Assembly (NCBI GenBank): GCA_002343685.1
Contig: DDRS01000010.1
Span: 1 to 52,415, forward strand
Direction: 5' to 3'
Source of the DNA: Thiobacillus denitrificans
Lineage (GTDB): Bacteria > Pseudomonadota > Gammaproteobacteria > Burkholderiales > Thiobacillaceae
Length of the DNA stretch: 52,415 nucleotides
The notes under the pieces were generated by a model. That model was not told the DNA's origin, did not search any database, and saw only the letters and a list, made by a program, of their open reading frames with translations. Made by a program: the position numbers and the translations under genes. Shown here piece after piece: positions 1 through 7,707 of this stretch (position 1 is its first letter; every line of letters starts with the position of its first letter).

Positions 1-23
1 GTGGAGTTAAGCAGAGGTTTCAT
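1..23 (-). CDS. start of a leftward gene, cut by window edge
   Basis: Read on the minus strand, an ATG at base 23 opens a frame that runs out of the window after seven codons (MKPLLNS). A strong purine-rich ribosome binding site (AAGGGGGGAG) lies 5 bases before it. The next rightward-lying gene on the same strand ends 32 bases upstream, so the two may be co-transcribed. No function can be assigned from seven residues; the call rests on the ribosome binding site and start codon alone. Confidence 0.4.
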
Positions 24-55
24 CTTGTCTCCCCCCTTCATATCGATATCAGACT

Positions 56-460
56 TCAGTACAGCGCTTCCTTGGTATCGCCCCCCAGCCTGGCATACAG
101 ATTGACCAGCAGGTCATCCTGCACGTCGCCGACTTTGGCGCGCATGATGGTCATGACGTCGTTCAGCAAATCGTCACGGTTTTCGATGAAGGAAAAATAG
201 TTGCCGACCGCGCACACCGTCACCTGCGCGCCGCGCACGATCCAGCCTTGCACCGGACGGCACCCGCAGCTCTCGGAGAAGGAATCGAGGATTTCGGCCT
301 GCATGTTGACCGACAGGGTATTGGCGCGGCACAGGATCGACGCCATGCGCGCAAATTCGTCGGTCAGTGCGCCTTGATAAGAGAACCGGTCGCCACGATA
401 GGCATATTCGCCGGCAGCGATGACGCCGGGGATTGCCATGAGTTGCTTTACGATGTGCAT
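56..460 (-). CDS. DUF2173-like (roadblock-type) small protein
   Basis: A 134-residue cytosolic protein with no signal peptide or membrane segment. The opening MHIVKQLMAIPGVIAAGEY, followed by a YQG segment and a central cysteine pair (SCGC), resembles the DUF2173 family, which has a roadblock/LC7-like fold and no established biochemical role. The frame is open further upstream, but the start at 460 is preceded by a good GGAGG ribosome binding site at 6-8 bases and fits the family N-terminus. It faces away from the RDD gene at 540, leaving about 80 bases for divergent promoters. The family assignment is from memory of the N-terminal pattern and is moderate. Confidence 0.6.
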   Translation of the reverse strand: MHIVKQLMAIPGVIAAGEYAYRGDRFSYQGALTDEFARMASILCRANTLSVNMQAEILDSFSESCGCRPVQGWIVRGAQVTVCAVGNYFSFIENRDDLLNDVMTIMRAKVGDVQDDLLVNLYARLGGDTKEALY

Positions 461-539
461 CGAGCCCCCTCCTTGGTTTTGATTTGTATGCGGCGCGCTG
501 TGGCAAAGTGTCGCACCTAAGTCGCAATATAGAGCCTCC

Positions 540-977
540 ATGCAAGACAACGCAATAGCCCCCGTTTCTGCCACTTTTCTGGCGCGCGTCGCCGCGATGA
601 TCTACGAGCTGCTGCTGGTGACCGCAGTCCTGTTCGTTGCCTCGCTTCCCTTTCTCTATCTGGCCGGCAATGCCGAGACCGGCTGGCGACATTATGTCTT
701 TCAGTTGTATCTGGTCGGCGTGCTGTTCGCCTACTTCAGTGCGTTCTGGATGCGCAGCGGGCAAACCCTGGCCATGAAAACCTGGCGTATCCGGCTGGTC
801 GATCTGAACGGCGGCCGCCTCACCCTCCGGCAGTCCGCACTGCGCTTCGTCTTTGCACTGCTCGGCCTCGCGCTGGCAGGCGCCGGTTTCTGGTGGGCCC
901 TGTTCGACCGCGACCGCCAGTTCCTGCACGACCGCCTGGCACGCACCCGCCTGGTTCGCGTGCCGCGCAAGGCATGA
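540..977 (+). CDS. RDD family membrane protein
   Basis: This 145-residue inner-membrane protein has three hydrophobic segments, at about residues 18-42, 53-72 and 100-122. The first begins with the Arg-Val-Ala-Ala-Met-Ile-Tyr-Glu pattern that defines RDD proteins (arginine, then acidic residues inside or beside helices). The conserved MRSGQTLAMKTWRIRLVD block follows helix two, as in the family. RDD proteins are poorly understood; some have been linked to ion exchange. The stop codon overlaps the next start (ATGA), so it is probably translationally coupled to the unknown gene at 974. Confidence 0.85.
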   Translation: MQDNAIAPVSATFLARVAAMIYELLLVTAVLFVASLPFLYLAGNAETGWRHYVFQLYLVGVLFAYFSAFWMRSGQTLAMKTWRIRLVDLNGGRLTLRQSALRFVFALLGLALAGAGFWWALFDRDRQFLHDRLARTRLVRVPRKA

Positions 978-1408
978 ACTGGCGCGACCATCTGCAGACC
1001 CGCCTGCTGGAGATCCAGCCGGACAGCGTGTGCGCACTCGATGAGGCCGCCCAGCAACTGGTTCGCGACGTGTTGCATGACATCCCGTTGCACACCGCCA
1101 ACAACAACCCGCCCACCCAGCCCTGCGCGCTGGCCCTGGGAGTCGACGCGCTGAACGGGCTGGACGCGCAGCAGGCCCGGCACCTGATCAGCCGCACGCG
1201 CCTCTATGTCGCGCCGCGTCTCCTGCTTGCCGCGCTGCCCGGCTGTGCACTGGACGACGCAGCCTTTCGCGCCCTCGGCTTTATGCTGTCGTCGACGGAG
1301 CCGGCGGAAGGTCCGCGCATCTACTACTACGATATCGAGACCTACAAGACGGTGCCGGACTGGCTCAATTCCCGCTTCTGGGCACATCCCGAGCGCTGGG
1401 AGCCCTGA
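974..1408 (+). CDS. conserved hypothetical protein, DUF6231-like
   Basis: A 144-residue soluble protein starting MNWRDHLQTRLLEIQP and ending in an aromatic segment (YYYDIETYKTVPDWLN, then FWAHPERWEP). The start is chosen because its ATG overlaps the RDD stop codon by the common ATGA arrangement; the longer upstream reading is proline/arginine-rich shadow sequence. It resembles proteins grouped as DUF6231 in Proteobacteria, which have no known role; that label is from memory and tentative. Its position between an RDD protein and an SseB-like protein gives no clear functional hint. Confidence 0.6.
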   Translation: MNWRDHLQTRLLEIQPDSVCALDEAAQQLVRDVLHDIPLHTANNNPPTQPCALALGVDALNGLDAQQARHLISRTRLYVAPRLLLAALPGCALDDAAFRALGFMLSSTEPAEGPRIYYYDIETYKTVPDWLNSRFWAHPERWEP

Positions 1409-1541
1409 AAAGGACACCGACCCACTTCGCACCCACGCCCCGGCCAGCCTGGATGGCGTGGCTGCGCGGCGCGCTTCCGCGCGCAAGCGCTCCCGCATAC
1501 GTTACACTGGCCTCTGCCTCGCTCCGCCTTGCCCGACTGCC

Positions 1542-1961
1542 ATGAATTTCACCCCACACAACACGCTTGAAGAACAGCTTGCCGCCGTCCATGCCGGTAC
1601 GCTCGATCCCGAGACCTTCGTGCTGCACCTGCTCGACCAGCAGCTGTTCATGCCGGTGCGCGACGAAAAGGACGCCATTCAGGGTTTCCAGCGCTCGACC
1701 CAGGCCGAACCGCTGATCATCGAAGACGAGGACGGCGAGCGCGTGCTGGTGATGTTCACCAGCCCCGAACGCGCCAAACCGTTTGTCGAACATTTTCCCG
1801 ACTTCTCGGGCGGCCTGCTGACCGAGTTTTCCTGGCTGTTGCGCCGCATCGGCGGCGGCATACCGATTGCGTTGAACCCGGGCTGGGACATCGGCATGGA
1901 TTTCGATGCCGACATGATTGCGCAACTGGTGGCGCAACTCCCGCCCGAACAACCGGTCTGA
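1542..1961 (+). CDS. SseB family protein
   Basis: A 139-residue acidic cytosolic protein matching the SseB N-terminal domain: a Leu-Glu-x-x-Leu helix at the start, the FMPV strand around residue 37, and the LVMFTSPERAKPF motif near residue 70, followed by a glycine-rich LRRIGGGIPIALNPGW segment typical of the family. E. coli SseB was named for enhanced serine sensitivity; its molecular function is unresolved. The start is set at the ATG before Asn-Phe-Thr because upstream sequence in frame has non-coding character. The GlcD-like gene follows 28 bases later on the same strand. Confidence 0.75.
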   Translation: MNFTPHNTLEEQLAAVHAGTLDPETFVLHLLDQQLFMPVRDEKDAIQGFQRSTQAEPLIIEDEDGERVLVMFTSPERAKPFVEHFPDFSGGLLTEFSWLLRRIGGGIPIALNPGWDIGMDFDADMIAQLVAQLPPEQPV

Positions 1962-1989
1962 CGCACACCCCCTGCCTCACCGTTTCGCC

Positions 1990-3372
1990 ATGTTGTCCGA
2001 CCACGCGCTTGCTGCTTTCCGTTCCGCCCTCGGCGCCGATCGTGTCTTCGACGATACCGCCACCCGCGCGCTCTATGCCTGCGACGAAACGCCGCGCCGG
2101 GTCGAACCCGACGCCGTGCTGTTTCCGTCTTCGCACGACGAGGTGCTTGCGCTCGCGCGCGCCGCCGCCGAACACCGGATTGCACTGACCCCGCGCGGCG
2201 CCGGTTCCGGCAATGTCGGTGGCGCGCTGCCCTCGCCCGGCAGCGTCGTCGTCAGCTTCGAATGCATGCGCCGCGTGCTCGAGTTCGACCCGGTCAACCG
2301 GCTCATCGTCGTCGAGCCTGGCGTGGTCACCGAGGAAATCGACCGCATCGCGCGCGGCGCCGGCCTGTTCTATCCGCCCGACCCCGGCAGCAGCGCCTAT
2401 TGCCGAATCGGCGGCAACCTCGCGATGAACGCGGCCGGTCCACGTGCCGTGAAATACGGTGTCACCCGCGACTACGTGCTGGGGCTGCGTGCCGTCACCG
2501 GCGATGGCCGCGAAATCCGTACCGGCTGCCGCACCACCAAGGGCGTCACCGGCTACGATCTCACCCGTCTGCTGATCGGTTCCGGCGGCACCCTCGCCTT
2601 CATCACCGAGGCCACCCTGAAACTGCTTCCCGCGCCGGAAGCGGTCGCCACGCTGCGCCTGTGTTTTGTCGGCAACCGGGCTGCGCTCGATGCGGTCGGC
2701 CGCGTCATGCGCCAAGCCGTGGTGCCCAGTGCGCTCGAGTTCATGGACCGGCACGCCATCGACGCCATCCGCCCGACCGGCGCGGCGGACGATCTGCCGC
2801 CCGGTACGCAGGCCCTGCTGATGGTCGAGGCCGACGGTGCCGCGCAGGACCTTCCGCGCCAGATTGCCGCACTGGAACAGGCACTCGCCGGCAACGGCCT
2901 GCTCGAAATGAAGAGCGGCTTCGCCCGCGCCGACATCGCCCGGCTGTGGACGGCGCGCAAATCGCTGTCGCACGCAGTCAAGCGGATCGCGCCGCTCAAG
3001 ATCAACGAAGACGTCGTCGTGCCCGTGTCGAAGCTCGCCGACCTCGTCGATTTCCTCGACCACACCGCGCAGACCCAACAGCTGCCGATCGTCTCGTTCG
3101 GCCATGCCGGCAACGGCAACCTGCACGTCAACCTGATGGTGCACCCCGACGATGTCGACGAAATGGCGCGCGCGCGCCTGGCGCTCGATGCCATCATGAT
3201 GCGCGTACTGGCACTGGGCGGCACCCTTTCGGGCGAGCACGGCATCGGCACCGAAAAACGCCGCTTCGTGCCGCAGGAAATCGATCCTCCCACGCTCGAG
3301 TTGATGCGCGCGATCAAACGGCAATTCGATCCGCACGGCCTACTCAATCCCGGCAAACTTTTTCCTGACTGA
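1990..3372 (+). CDS. FAD-linked oxidase, GlcD / D-lactate dehydrogenase type
   Basis: This 460-residue flavoprotein is of the vanillyl-alcohol-oxidase (FAD_binding_4) family, close to the GlcD subunit of glycolate oxidase and to D-2-hydroxyacid dehydrogenases. The FAD-binding half contains RGAGSGNVGG (about residue 67), DPGSSAYCRIGGNLAMNAAG and the GVTGYDLTRLLIGSGGTLAFI block. The C-terminal oxidase domain has FGHAGNGNLHVNL and SGEHGIGTEKRRF, which place catalytic and flavin-proximal residues. It probably oxidises glycolate, D-lactate or a related 2-hydroxyacid. No GlcE or GlcF partner is adjacent, so it may be a stand-alone D-lactate dehydrogenase-type enzyme. The ATG at 1990 fits the family length; the frame is open upstream but non-family. 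Confidence 0.88.
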   Translation: MLSDHALAAFRSALGADRVFDDTATRALYACDETPRRVEPDAVLFPSSHDEVLALARAAAEHRIALTPRGAGSGNVGGALPSPGSVVVSFECMRRVLEFDPVNRLIVVEPGVVTEEIDRIARGAGLFYPPDPGSSAYCRIGGNLAMNAAGPRAVKYGVTRDYVLGLRAVTGDGREIRTGCRTTKGVTGYDLTRLLIGSGGTLAFITEATLKLLPAPEAVATLRLCFVGNRAALDAVGRVMRQAVVPSALEFMDRHAIDAIRPTGAADDLPPGTQALLMVEADGAAQDLPRQIAALEQALAGNGLLEMKSGFARADIARLWTARKSLSHAVKRIAPLKINEDVVVPVSKLADLVDFLDHTAQTQQLPIVSFGHAGNGNLHVNLMVHPDDVDEMARARLALDAIMMRVLALGGTLSGEHGIGTEKRRFVPQEIDPPTLELMRAIKRQFDPHGLLNPGKLFPD

Positions 3373-3387
3373 GATCGCTGCGAAGGC

Positions 3388-3416
3388 TTTACAAGCGCGA
3401 AATGCATCTATAGAAT
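3388..3416 (+). promoter_or_regulatory. sigma-70 promoter of tRNA-Ala
   Basis: TTTACA (3388-3393) and TAGAAT (3411-3416) are separated by exactly 17 bases, and the tRNA begins 13 bases after the -10 box. The bases after the -10 are GC-rich (GCGCGGC), like the discriminators of stable-RNA promoters under stringent control; that regulatory reading is inference. Confidence 0.65.
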
Positions 3417-3429
3417 GCGCGGCTTCGTT

Positions 3430-3505
<76 letters not shown>

Positions 3506-3521
3506 ACTGACAGGATGTACG

Positions 3522-3725
3522 ATGCACAAGCTTGGCGTCATCACCACGCTGCTGGGGTTGATCCTAAGTGTCACGGGCTTGGCTGTTGGGTTTTGGGAAA
3601 TGCTTCATGGCAACGGGAATGCACAGTTCTGGCTCTCGCTGATACCATTGGGGTTCGTCGGATTGTTTGTCGGCGTCACCTTGACCCAGTTGTACAACAA
3701 GCAGGAAGGGCGCAAGCCTGAGTAG
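3522..3725 (+). CDS. small two-helix membrane protein, unknown
   Basis: A 67-residue protein with two predicted membrane helices, about residues 4-26 and 36-58, joined by a short glycine/asparagine loop (EMLHGNGNAQF), and a charged C-terminus (NKQEGRKPE). An AGGA ribosome binding site lies 7 bases before the start. It sits between tRNA-Ala and tRNA-Glu, 16 bases after the former and 30 before the latter, so it may be read from the tRNA promoter. The general pattern resembles other small conserved inner-membrane proteins, but I do not recognise a named family. Confidence 0.6.
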   Translation: MHKLGVITTLLGLILSVTGLAVGFWEMLHGNGNAQFWLSLIPLGFVGLFVGVTLTQLYNKQEGRKPE

Positions 3726-3755
3726 TAAAAGTTGGCGGTTCACACCGTCGTCCGG

Positions 3756-3831
3756 GTCCCCATCGTCTAGAGGCCTAGGACATCGCCCTTTCACGGCGGT
3801 AACCGGGGTTCGAATCCCCGTGGGGACGCCA
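3756..3831 (+). tRNA. tRNA-Glu (anticodon TTC)
   Basis: A 76-base gene with encoded CCA. Acceptor GTCCCCA pairs with TGGGGAC; the loop CTTTCAC holds anticodon TTC; the T arm is CGGGG-TTCGAAT-CCCCG. It reads glutamate codons GAA/GAG. Confidence 0.95.
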
Positions 3832-4074
3832 CCTTACATCCGTAAGGTGATCAAGATCCAGTCCTTCCAGGATTGCCGCACAACCAGACCTGCCGAATGA
3901 AACGATACCGGTGGATCTTTGGCTGGATCTGCTTGCATGCGCACCCTCCCCGGGCATCAATCTGATCGCAACGGCAGCCCAGAAAGCATAGCGGGGCATT
4001 ATGCGGCGCCCGCACGGTTTGAATCGATCTTGAGCCTCCAATTTCCTGGTGGAGACGCACGATGTGCGAATGCT
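3831..4074. other. tRNA-proximal hairpin and unassigned spacer
   Basis: Immediately after tRNA-Glu a 7-bp hairpin (ACCTTAC, four-base loop, GTAAGGT; 3831-3848) could end tRNA transcription, although no T run follows. The remaining 226 bases up to the end of the lipoprotein hydrolase gene contain no frame with convincing coding character on either strand, and I see no repeated copy of the tRNA 3' end that would mark an integration site. Confidence 0.4.
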
Positions 4075-4896
4075 TCAGCGAAGCTGCATCAGGAGGGTGG
4101 GCCACATGTCCGCCCAGCAACAACGATGATCGACATTCGGCAGTATTTCAGCGCGTATATCGGCGGATTCCGGAAATACCTTGCGGTATGAGCGGTACAC
4201 CTCGACGGGCACGACAGTGTCGTCCTGACCGATGAAATGCGTCTGAGGAATCCCAACAAGCGCCCGCCAGCTATCGGGAGGGTTCAACGAACCCGTCAGT
4301 TCGGATGCCTGATGCAAACGTGTCCACGCCCTGTGATCGAGATTCCCTGCCACGGTAACGAGTTGGATCACGTCCGTTCGTCGTGCTGCCACCAGTGCCG
4401 CAACGGCGCCGCCGCCCGAATATCCGACCAGCACCAGCCGGTCTGCGCCGGTCTTACCCTTCAACAGGGTGACCGCTTCATTCATGGAATCGATTACCTC
4501 AGGAGCAAACCGGTCCGAGGTCCAGTAACGCACCGGGCACTCCACTTCGCTGGCCATCACATACTGGCATGGCCTTGCAAGATACGCCGCATTGCGGCTG
4601 TCCAGAACGGCGAGATCGAGCGCGACGGGTTCCCGCGGCGTCGGATCCCGAGAAGGCTTGTAACGCGTCGCCCAGGCGAAACCATCGCCTTCTATGTAGA
4701 CGTGCAGCACTCCGGCTTTTTCCCGAGGGCCGATAAAGGCTGCCAATCTGAAATGCTCAGTTTGGATGTCGGCCCTCGAAAACCGGTGTTCAGTGGCAAT
4801 ATGCTCAGCAAGCGCCACGCGTTGCGGCACCTCCATGGTCGCGCATCCCGCCAAGGCTGCACCGCACAACCCGATTCCAATCAATCCAAGACGCAT
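4075..4896 (-). CDS. lipoprotein alpha/beta hydrolase
   Basis: A 273-residue protein with a lipoprotein signal peptide: MRLGLIGIGLCGAALAGC, lipobox cysteine at residue 18. The mature part has an alpha/beta-hydrolase layout: nucleophile elbow GYSGG with Ser160, an acidic residue at Asp225 or Asp226 (GQDDTVVP) and a C-terminal His257 (NVDHRCC). It should therefore be a membrane-anchored periplasmic esterase, lipase or peptidase-like enzyme; the substrate is unknown. The start was set by the lipobox; longer upstream reading has no family sense. Two bases separate it from the stop of the membrane-protein gene upstream, so both belong to the same leftward operon as the GMC dehydrogenase. Confidence 0.75.
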   Translation of the reverse strand: MRLGLIGIGLCGAALAGCATMEVPQRVALAEHIATEHRFSRADIQTEHFRLAAFIGPREKAGVLHVYIEGDGFAWATRYKPSRDPTPREPVALDLAVLDSRNAAYLARPCQYVMASEVECPVRYWTSDRFAPEVIDSMNEAVTLLKGKTGADRLVLVGYSGGGAVAALVAARRTDVIQLVTVAGNLDHRAWTRLHQASELTGSLNPPDSWRALVGIPQTHFIGQDDTVVPVEVYRSYRKVFPESADIRAEILPNVDHRCCWADMWPTLLMQLR

Positions 4897-4898
4897 GT

Positions 4899-6014
4899 CT
4901 ACTGCCTGGCTGGCACCAGGTGCGCGAACAGGTTTCGCCTGACATCGGGATTGCTGATCCTCCAGATACAGCTGTCCACGAAATAATGGTGAATGCTGAC
5001 GGCAGATGCGATCACGAGTGCCAAGGTAAAGGGCGTGGAATGGTCCGAGGCGTATTCCGGCAAGTAAAACACCGCCAGGCCGGAAACCAGGAGCATTGCG
5101 TAGTAACGTACGCCCCACGGGAAAACCTGTGTTTTCTCCCCTCTGTGATTCTGGCGCGCATTGCGGTTCAGTTCCACGCGAAGCGGGAAGGCCAGGTATT
5201 GCAACGCATGGGAAAACTGCACGAACAAGTAGGCGCCCGGCATGAAGAACAGCACCAGATACCATAGATAAATCGATAGCCACGAGGCCAGGATGCGTGC
5301 ATCCGGCATCCGTGCGATCCGTGTTCTCACGTTGTACCAGACCATCAGACCCGCTGCGAATGCAAAAATGCAGACGACATTCATCACGCTCAGCAGGTCG
5401 GATACGTATGCGTGTAGTCCACCCAGCCAGCGCTCCGGCAGATCCTGGGCACCCCAGAGCACATGCCAGACCAGTAGCGTGCGGAGCCCGATCCGGACGG
5501 TCAGCCGTTCATATGCCGTCAGCTCGATATGGGACAGGCGTGAGAATGTCGCAATCATGCCCCAGGCCTGTCCGGTGTAATGCCAGGCCAGATAGAAAGC
5601 CGCGCCCAACCAGAGAAAGGTGGCAACGTCCTGATTGACCGCCACGCCCTGCCCCGCGCCTTGCTCGCCTGCCGCCACCGCAACGGCGATGCCGAGCAGC
5701 AGCGCCATCGGCACATAGATCGTGGCAAGCGGATATTTCCTGAGGTTCTCGATGGGCCGGTACAGCAGGCTGTAAGACCCCATGAAATGGGGCCAGTTGA
5801 TCAGCGCCTGGAAGACCAGCGCGCTGCCGATGAGCGTACCTTTATCCGTTGTTACAACGCCGCCCTGTGCCACGGCATACACCAGCAGCAGACACATCAC
5901 GATGATCGATATGCCACCCGTCATCCAGAAATCGATCCGGGGAGACAGGATATAGCCGATCGACGGCGCAGTCTGAATCGGCATATTTCTTCTGTTCTTT
6001 GTGTTTTTCTTCAT
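4899..6014 (-). CDS. nine-helix membrane protein with conserved-looking histidines
   Basis: A 371-residue inner-membrane protein with about nine hydrophobic segments starting near residue 30. Several segments carry histidine-aromatic motifs: NWPHFMGSYSLLY, LAWHYTGQAWGM, QFSHALQYLAFPLRVE and, near the C-terminus, IHHYFVDSCIWR. I have the impression that proteins with WPHF / WHY..Q / HHYFVD motifs recur in other bacteria as hypothetical membrane proteins, but I know no function. Histidines inside or beside helices are compatible with haem or metal binding; this is inference. It lies directly downstream of the GMC dehydrogenase gene (40-base gap) and just before the lipoprotein hydrolase. The start at 6014 has a GGAG sequence upstream; an internal ATG ten codons later is possible. 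Confidence 0.7.
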   Translation of the reverse strand: MKKNTKNRRNMPIQTAPSIGYILSPRIDFWMTGGISIIVMCLLLVYAVAQGGVVTTDKGTLIGSALVFQALINWPHFMGSYSLLYRPIENLRKYPLATIYVPMALLLGIAVAVAAGEQGAGQGVAVNQDVATFLWLGAAFYLAWHYTGQAWGMIATFSRLSHIELTAYERLTVRIGLRTLLVWHVLWGAQDLPERWLGGLHAYVSDLLSVMNVVCIFAFAAGLMVWYNVRTRIARMPDARILASWLSIYLWYLVLFFMPGAYLFVQFSHALQYLAFPLRVELNRNARQNHRGEKTQVFPWGVRYYAMLLVSGLAVFYLPEYASDHSTPFTLALVIASAVSIHHYFVDSCIWRISNPDVRRNLFAHLVPARQ

Positions 6015-6054
6015 GTCCGGATGCTCCAGCGACTTGATCCACGACCCCGTACGC

Positions 6055-7707
6055 TCATGCGCGTCCTATATGGCTCATCGCCCGCAAGGCCAGCGCCTGG
6101 ATGGTGAGTCCTGGCGATTCGCCTCCGCCCGAACTCGGGAAAACGCTCGCATCCGCAATGTACAGATTCTTCCAGCGGTGGCTACGACACCACGCATCGA
6201 CGACAGAAGCATGCTCGTCGTCCCCCATGCGACACGTCCCGAACACATGGGTCGAACTGAAAATATCGTAGGAGCTGAATTCTTCGAAGATTTCTTTCGC
6301 TCCGGATTCGGCCAGGATTTCGCGACACATCCGGGCCATGAATGCGATGCGCTTGATCGCCATGTCGTCGACGAAGCTATGGATCCGGGCCACCGGCATA
6401 CCGGCGGAATCCCTGACCGTCGGATCCAGGTCGACATAGGAACCGGGATGCGGCAGGCTTTCGCATAGTCCAGACAGCGACAGCGCCCGCCCGAAAGTCT
6501 GCCGCATCGCCTGCTTGTGCTCGCGCCCCCAACCCTTGATCACTCGGCGAGCGTAGCTGACCGGCCCGAGCAGATCCGACTCGGCAACCGAAGGGGAGAA
6601 CCGGCATCCCCCCACCACGCCCGGGATGGCATCCGGGGCGTTGTAATCCCAGCAAATGCTGTCGACGGGCAGCCCTCGGTAACTGCCGATCGGGTCGGGA
6701 TGGAGGGCATTGCTCGTCCACAACAATGTTTCCATGAAATTGCGCCCCACCTGGCCTGACTCGTTGGCCAGGCCATCAGGCGACCGCGCATCCCGGGATG
6801 CCAACAGTAATCTCGGGGTCTCGATGGCACCCGCCGCCAGGATCAGGATCGGCGTTTCCACAAAACCCGCGCCCTGCCGATCCATATAATGCACGCCCCG
6901 GACCCGATCTCCCTCGCCTGTCTCGACCCGGGTTGCAAAACACCCCGGTAAGATGTCGCAACGTCCCGTTGCCATCGCTTCACGCAGGTACGTCACATCG
7001 ATCGTCCCTTTGTCCGTGCGCGGACACCCTTTAAGGCAGCACCCGCAATAATTGCAGGCAAGGCGGCCTGCCCTCGGTTGCGGCAACACAGCCAGCGCGT
7101 TTTCCATCAGGCGCAGTCCTTTTCCCTCAAATCCCTTGCGCAACAATGCACTGCAGTAGCTCGGCGGATGTGCGGCATACGGATAAGGTGCCGATCTTGG
7201 GCGGAAGGGGTCGTTTCTCGGACCGGCCACACCGACACAGGTCTCGGCTTCAAGGTAATAGGGTTCTAGATCCTGGTACGACAGCGGCCAATCCGCCGCC
7301 ACGCCAAACCGACTCCGCATCTTCATCGAATCCGGATTCATGCGGTGGGCCTCACCGGTGAAATGCAGCGAACTCCCGCCCACCGCCCTGACATGCTGAT
7401 AGCCGTATGAGATGCGGGTGTGGCCCGGATTCAGTTGCCCGCTGACGCGGTTCCAGGATCGCAAATGCGACCATTGTTCGGAAAGCGGCTGCATGTCACC
7501 AAAGGTATACTTGCCCTGGCTTCCCGGTTTGTAGGGGAATCCCTCCTCCCAGGCCGGCGTATTCACCTTGTAGTCGACGAACGGGTCATAACGCGGGCCG
7601 GCTTCAAGCACCAGCACCCTGAAACCTTTTCTGGTCAGCGCCCAAGCCGCACTACCGCCGCCAGCACCGGCTCCGACGATCACCGCATCGTAACGTTGGT
7701 TAGCCAA
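6055..7707 (-). CDS. GMC-family FAD oxidoreductase with cysteine cluster
   Basis: A 550-residue flavoprotein of the glucose-methanol-choline family. The FAD dinucleotide fold is at the N-terminus (VGAGAGGG, residues 11-18; E35 of VLEAG binds ribose), the GGSSLHFTGEA GMC signature is near residue 110, and the C-terminal catalytic histidine lies in STHVFGTCRMG. A cluster CNYCGCCLKGC (Cys218, 221, 223, 224, 228) resembles the iron-sulfur site reported for bacterial FAD-dependent glucose dehydrogenases and the cysteine motif of long-chain alcohol oxidases. The second active-site Asn/His before the final Pro-x-x-Thr motif is Ser here (GGGESPGLTI). The start is a TTG at 7707 with AGAGG seven bases upstream, overlapping the small-subunit stop by eight bases, which argues for translational coupling. 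Substrate unknown; sugar, sterol or fatty alcohol are all possible. Confidence 0.85.
   Translation of the reverse strand: MANQRYDAVIVGAGAGGGSAAWALTRKGFRVLVLEAGPRYDPFVDYKVNTPAWEEGFPYKPGSQGKYTFGDMQPLSEQWSHLRSWNRVSGQLNPGHTRISYGYQHVRAVGGSSLHFTGEAHRMNPDSMKMRSRFGVAADWPLSYQDLEPYYLEAETCVGVAGPRNDPFRPRSAPYPYAAHPPSYCSALLRKGFEGKGLRLMENALAVLPQPRAGRLACNYCGCCLKGCPRTDKGTIDVTYLREAMATGRCDILPGCFATRVETGEGDRVRGVHYMDRQGAGFVETPILILAAGAIETPRLLLASRDARSPDGLANESGQVGRNFMETLLWTSNALHPDPIGSYRGLPVDSICWDYNAPDAIPGVVGGCRFSPSVAESDLLGPVSYARRVIKGWGREHKQAMRQTFGRALSLSGLCESLPHPGSYVDLDPTVRDSAGMPVARIHSFVDDMAIKRIAFMARMCREILAESGAKEIFEEFSSYDIFSSTHVFGTCRMGDDEHASVVDAWCRSHRWKNLYIADASVFPSSGGGESPGLTIQALALRAMSHIGRA

Noticed and set aside
1756..3336. 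526-residue open frame opposite the GlcD-like gene
   Set aside because: It is the antisense of a strongly recognisable flavoprotein in GC-rich DNA, has no ribosome binding site and reads as His/Gly/Arg-rich shadow sequence.
3756..4074. possible phage attachment site at tRNA-Glu
   Set aside because: I found no second copy of the tRNA 3' end within the following block and no integrase gene, so an att site is not supported.
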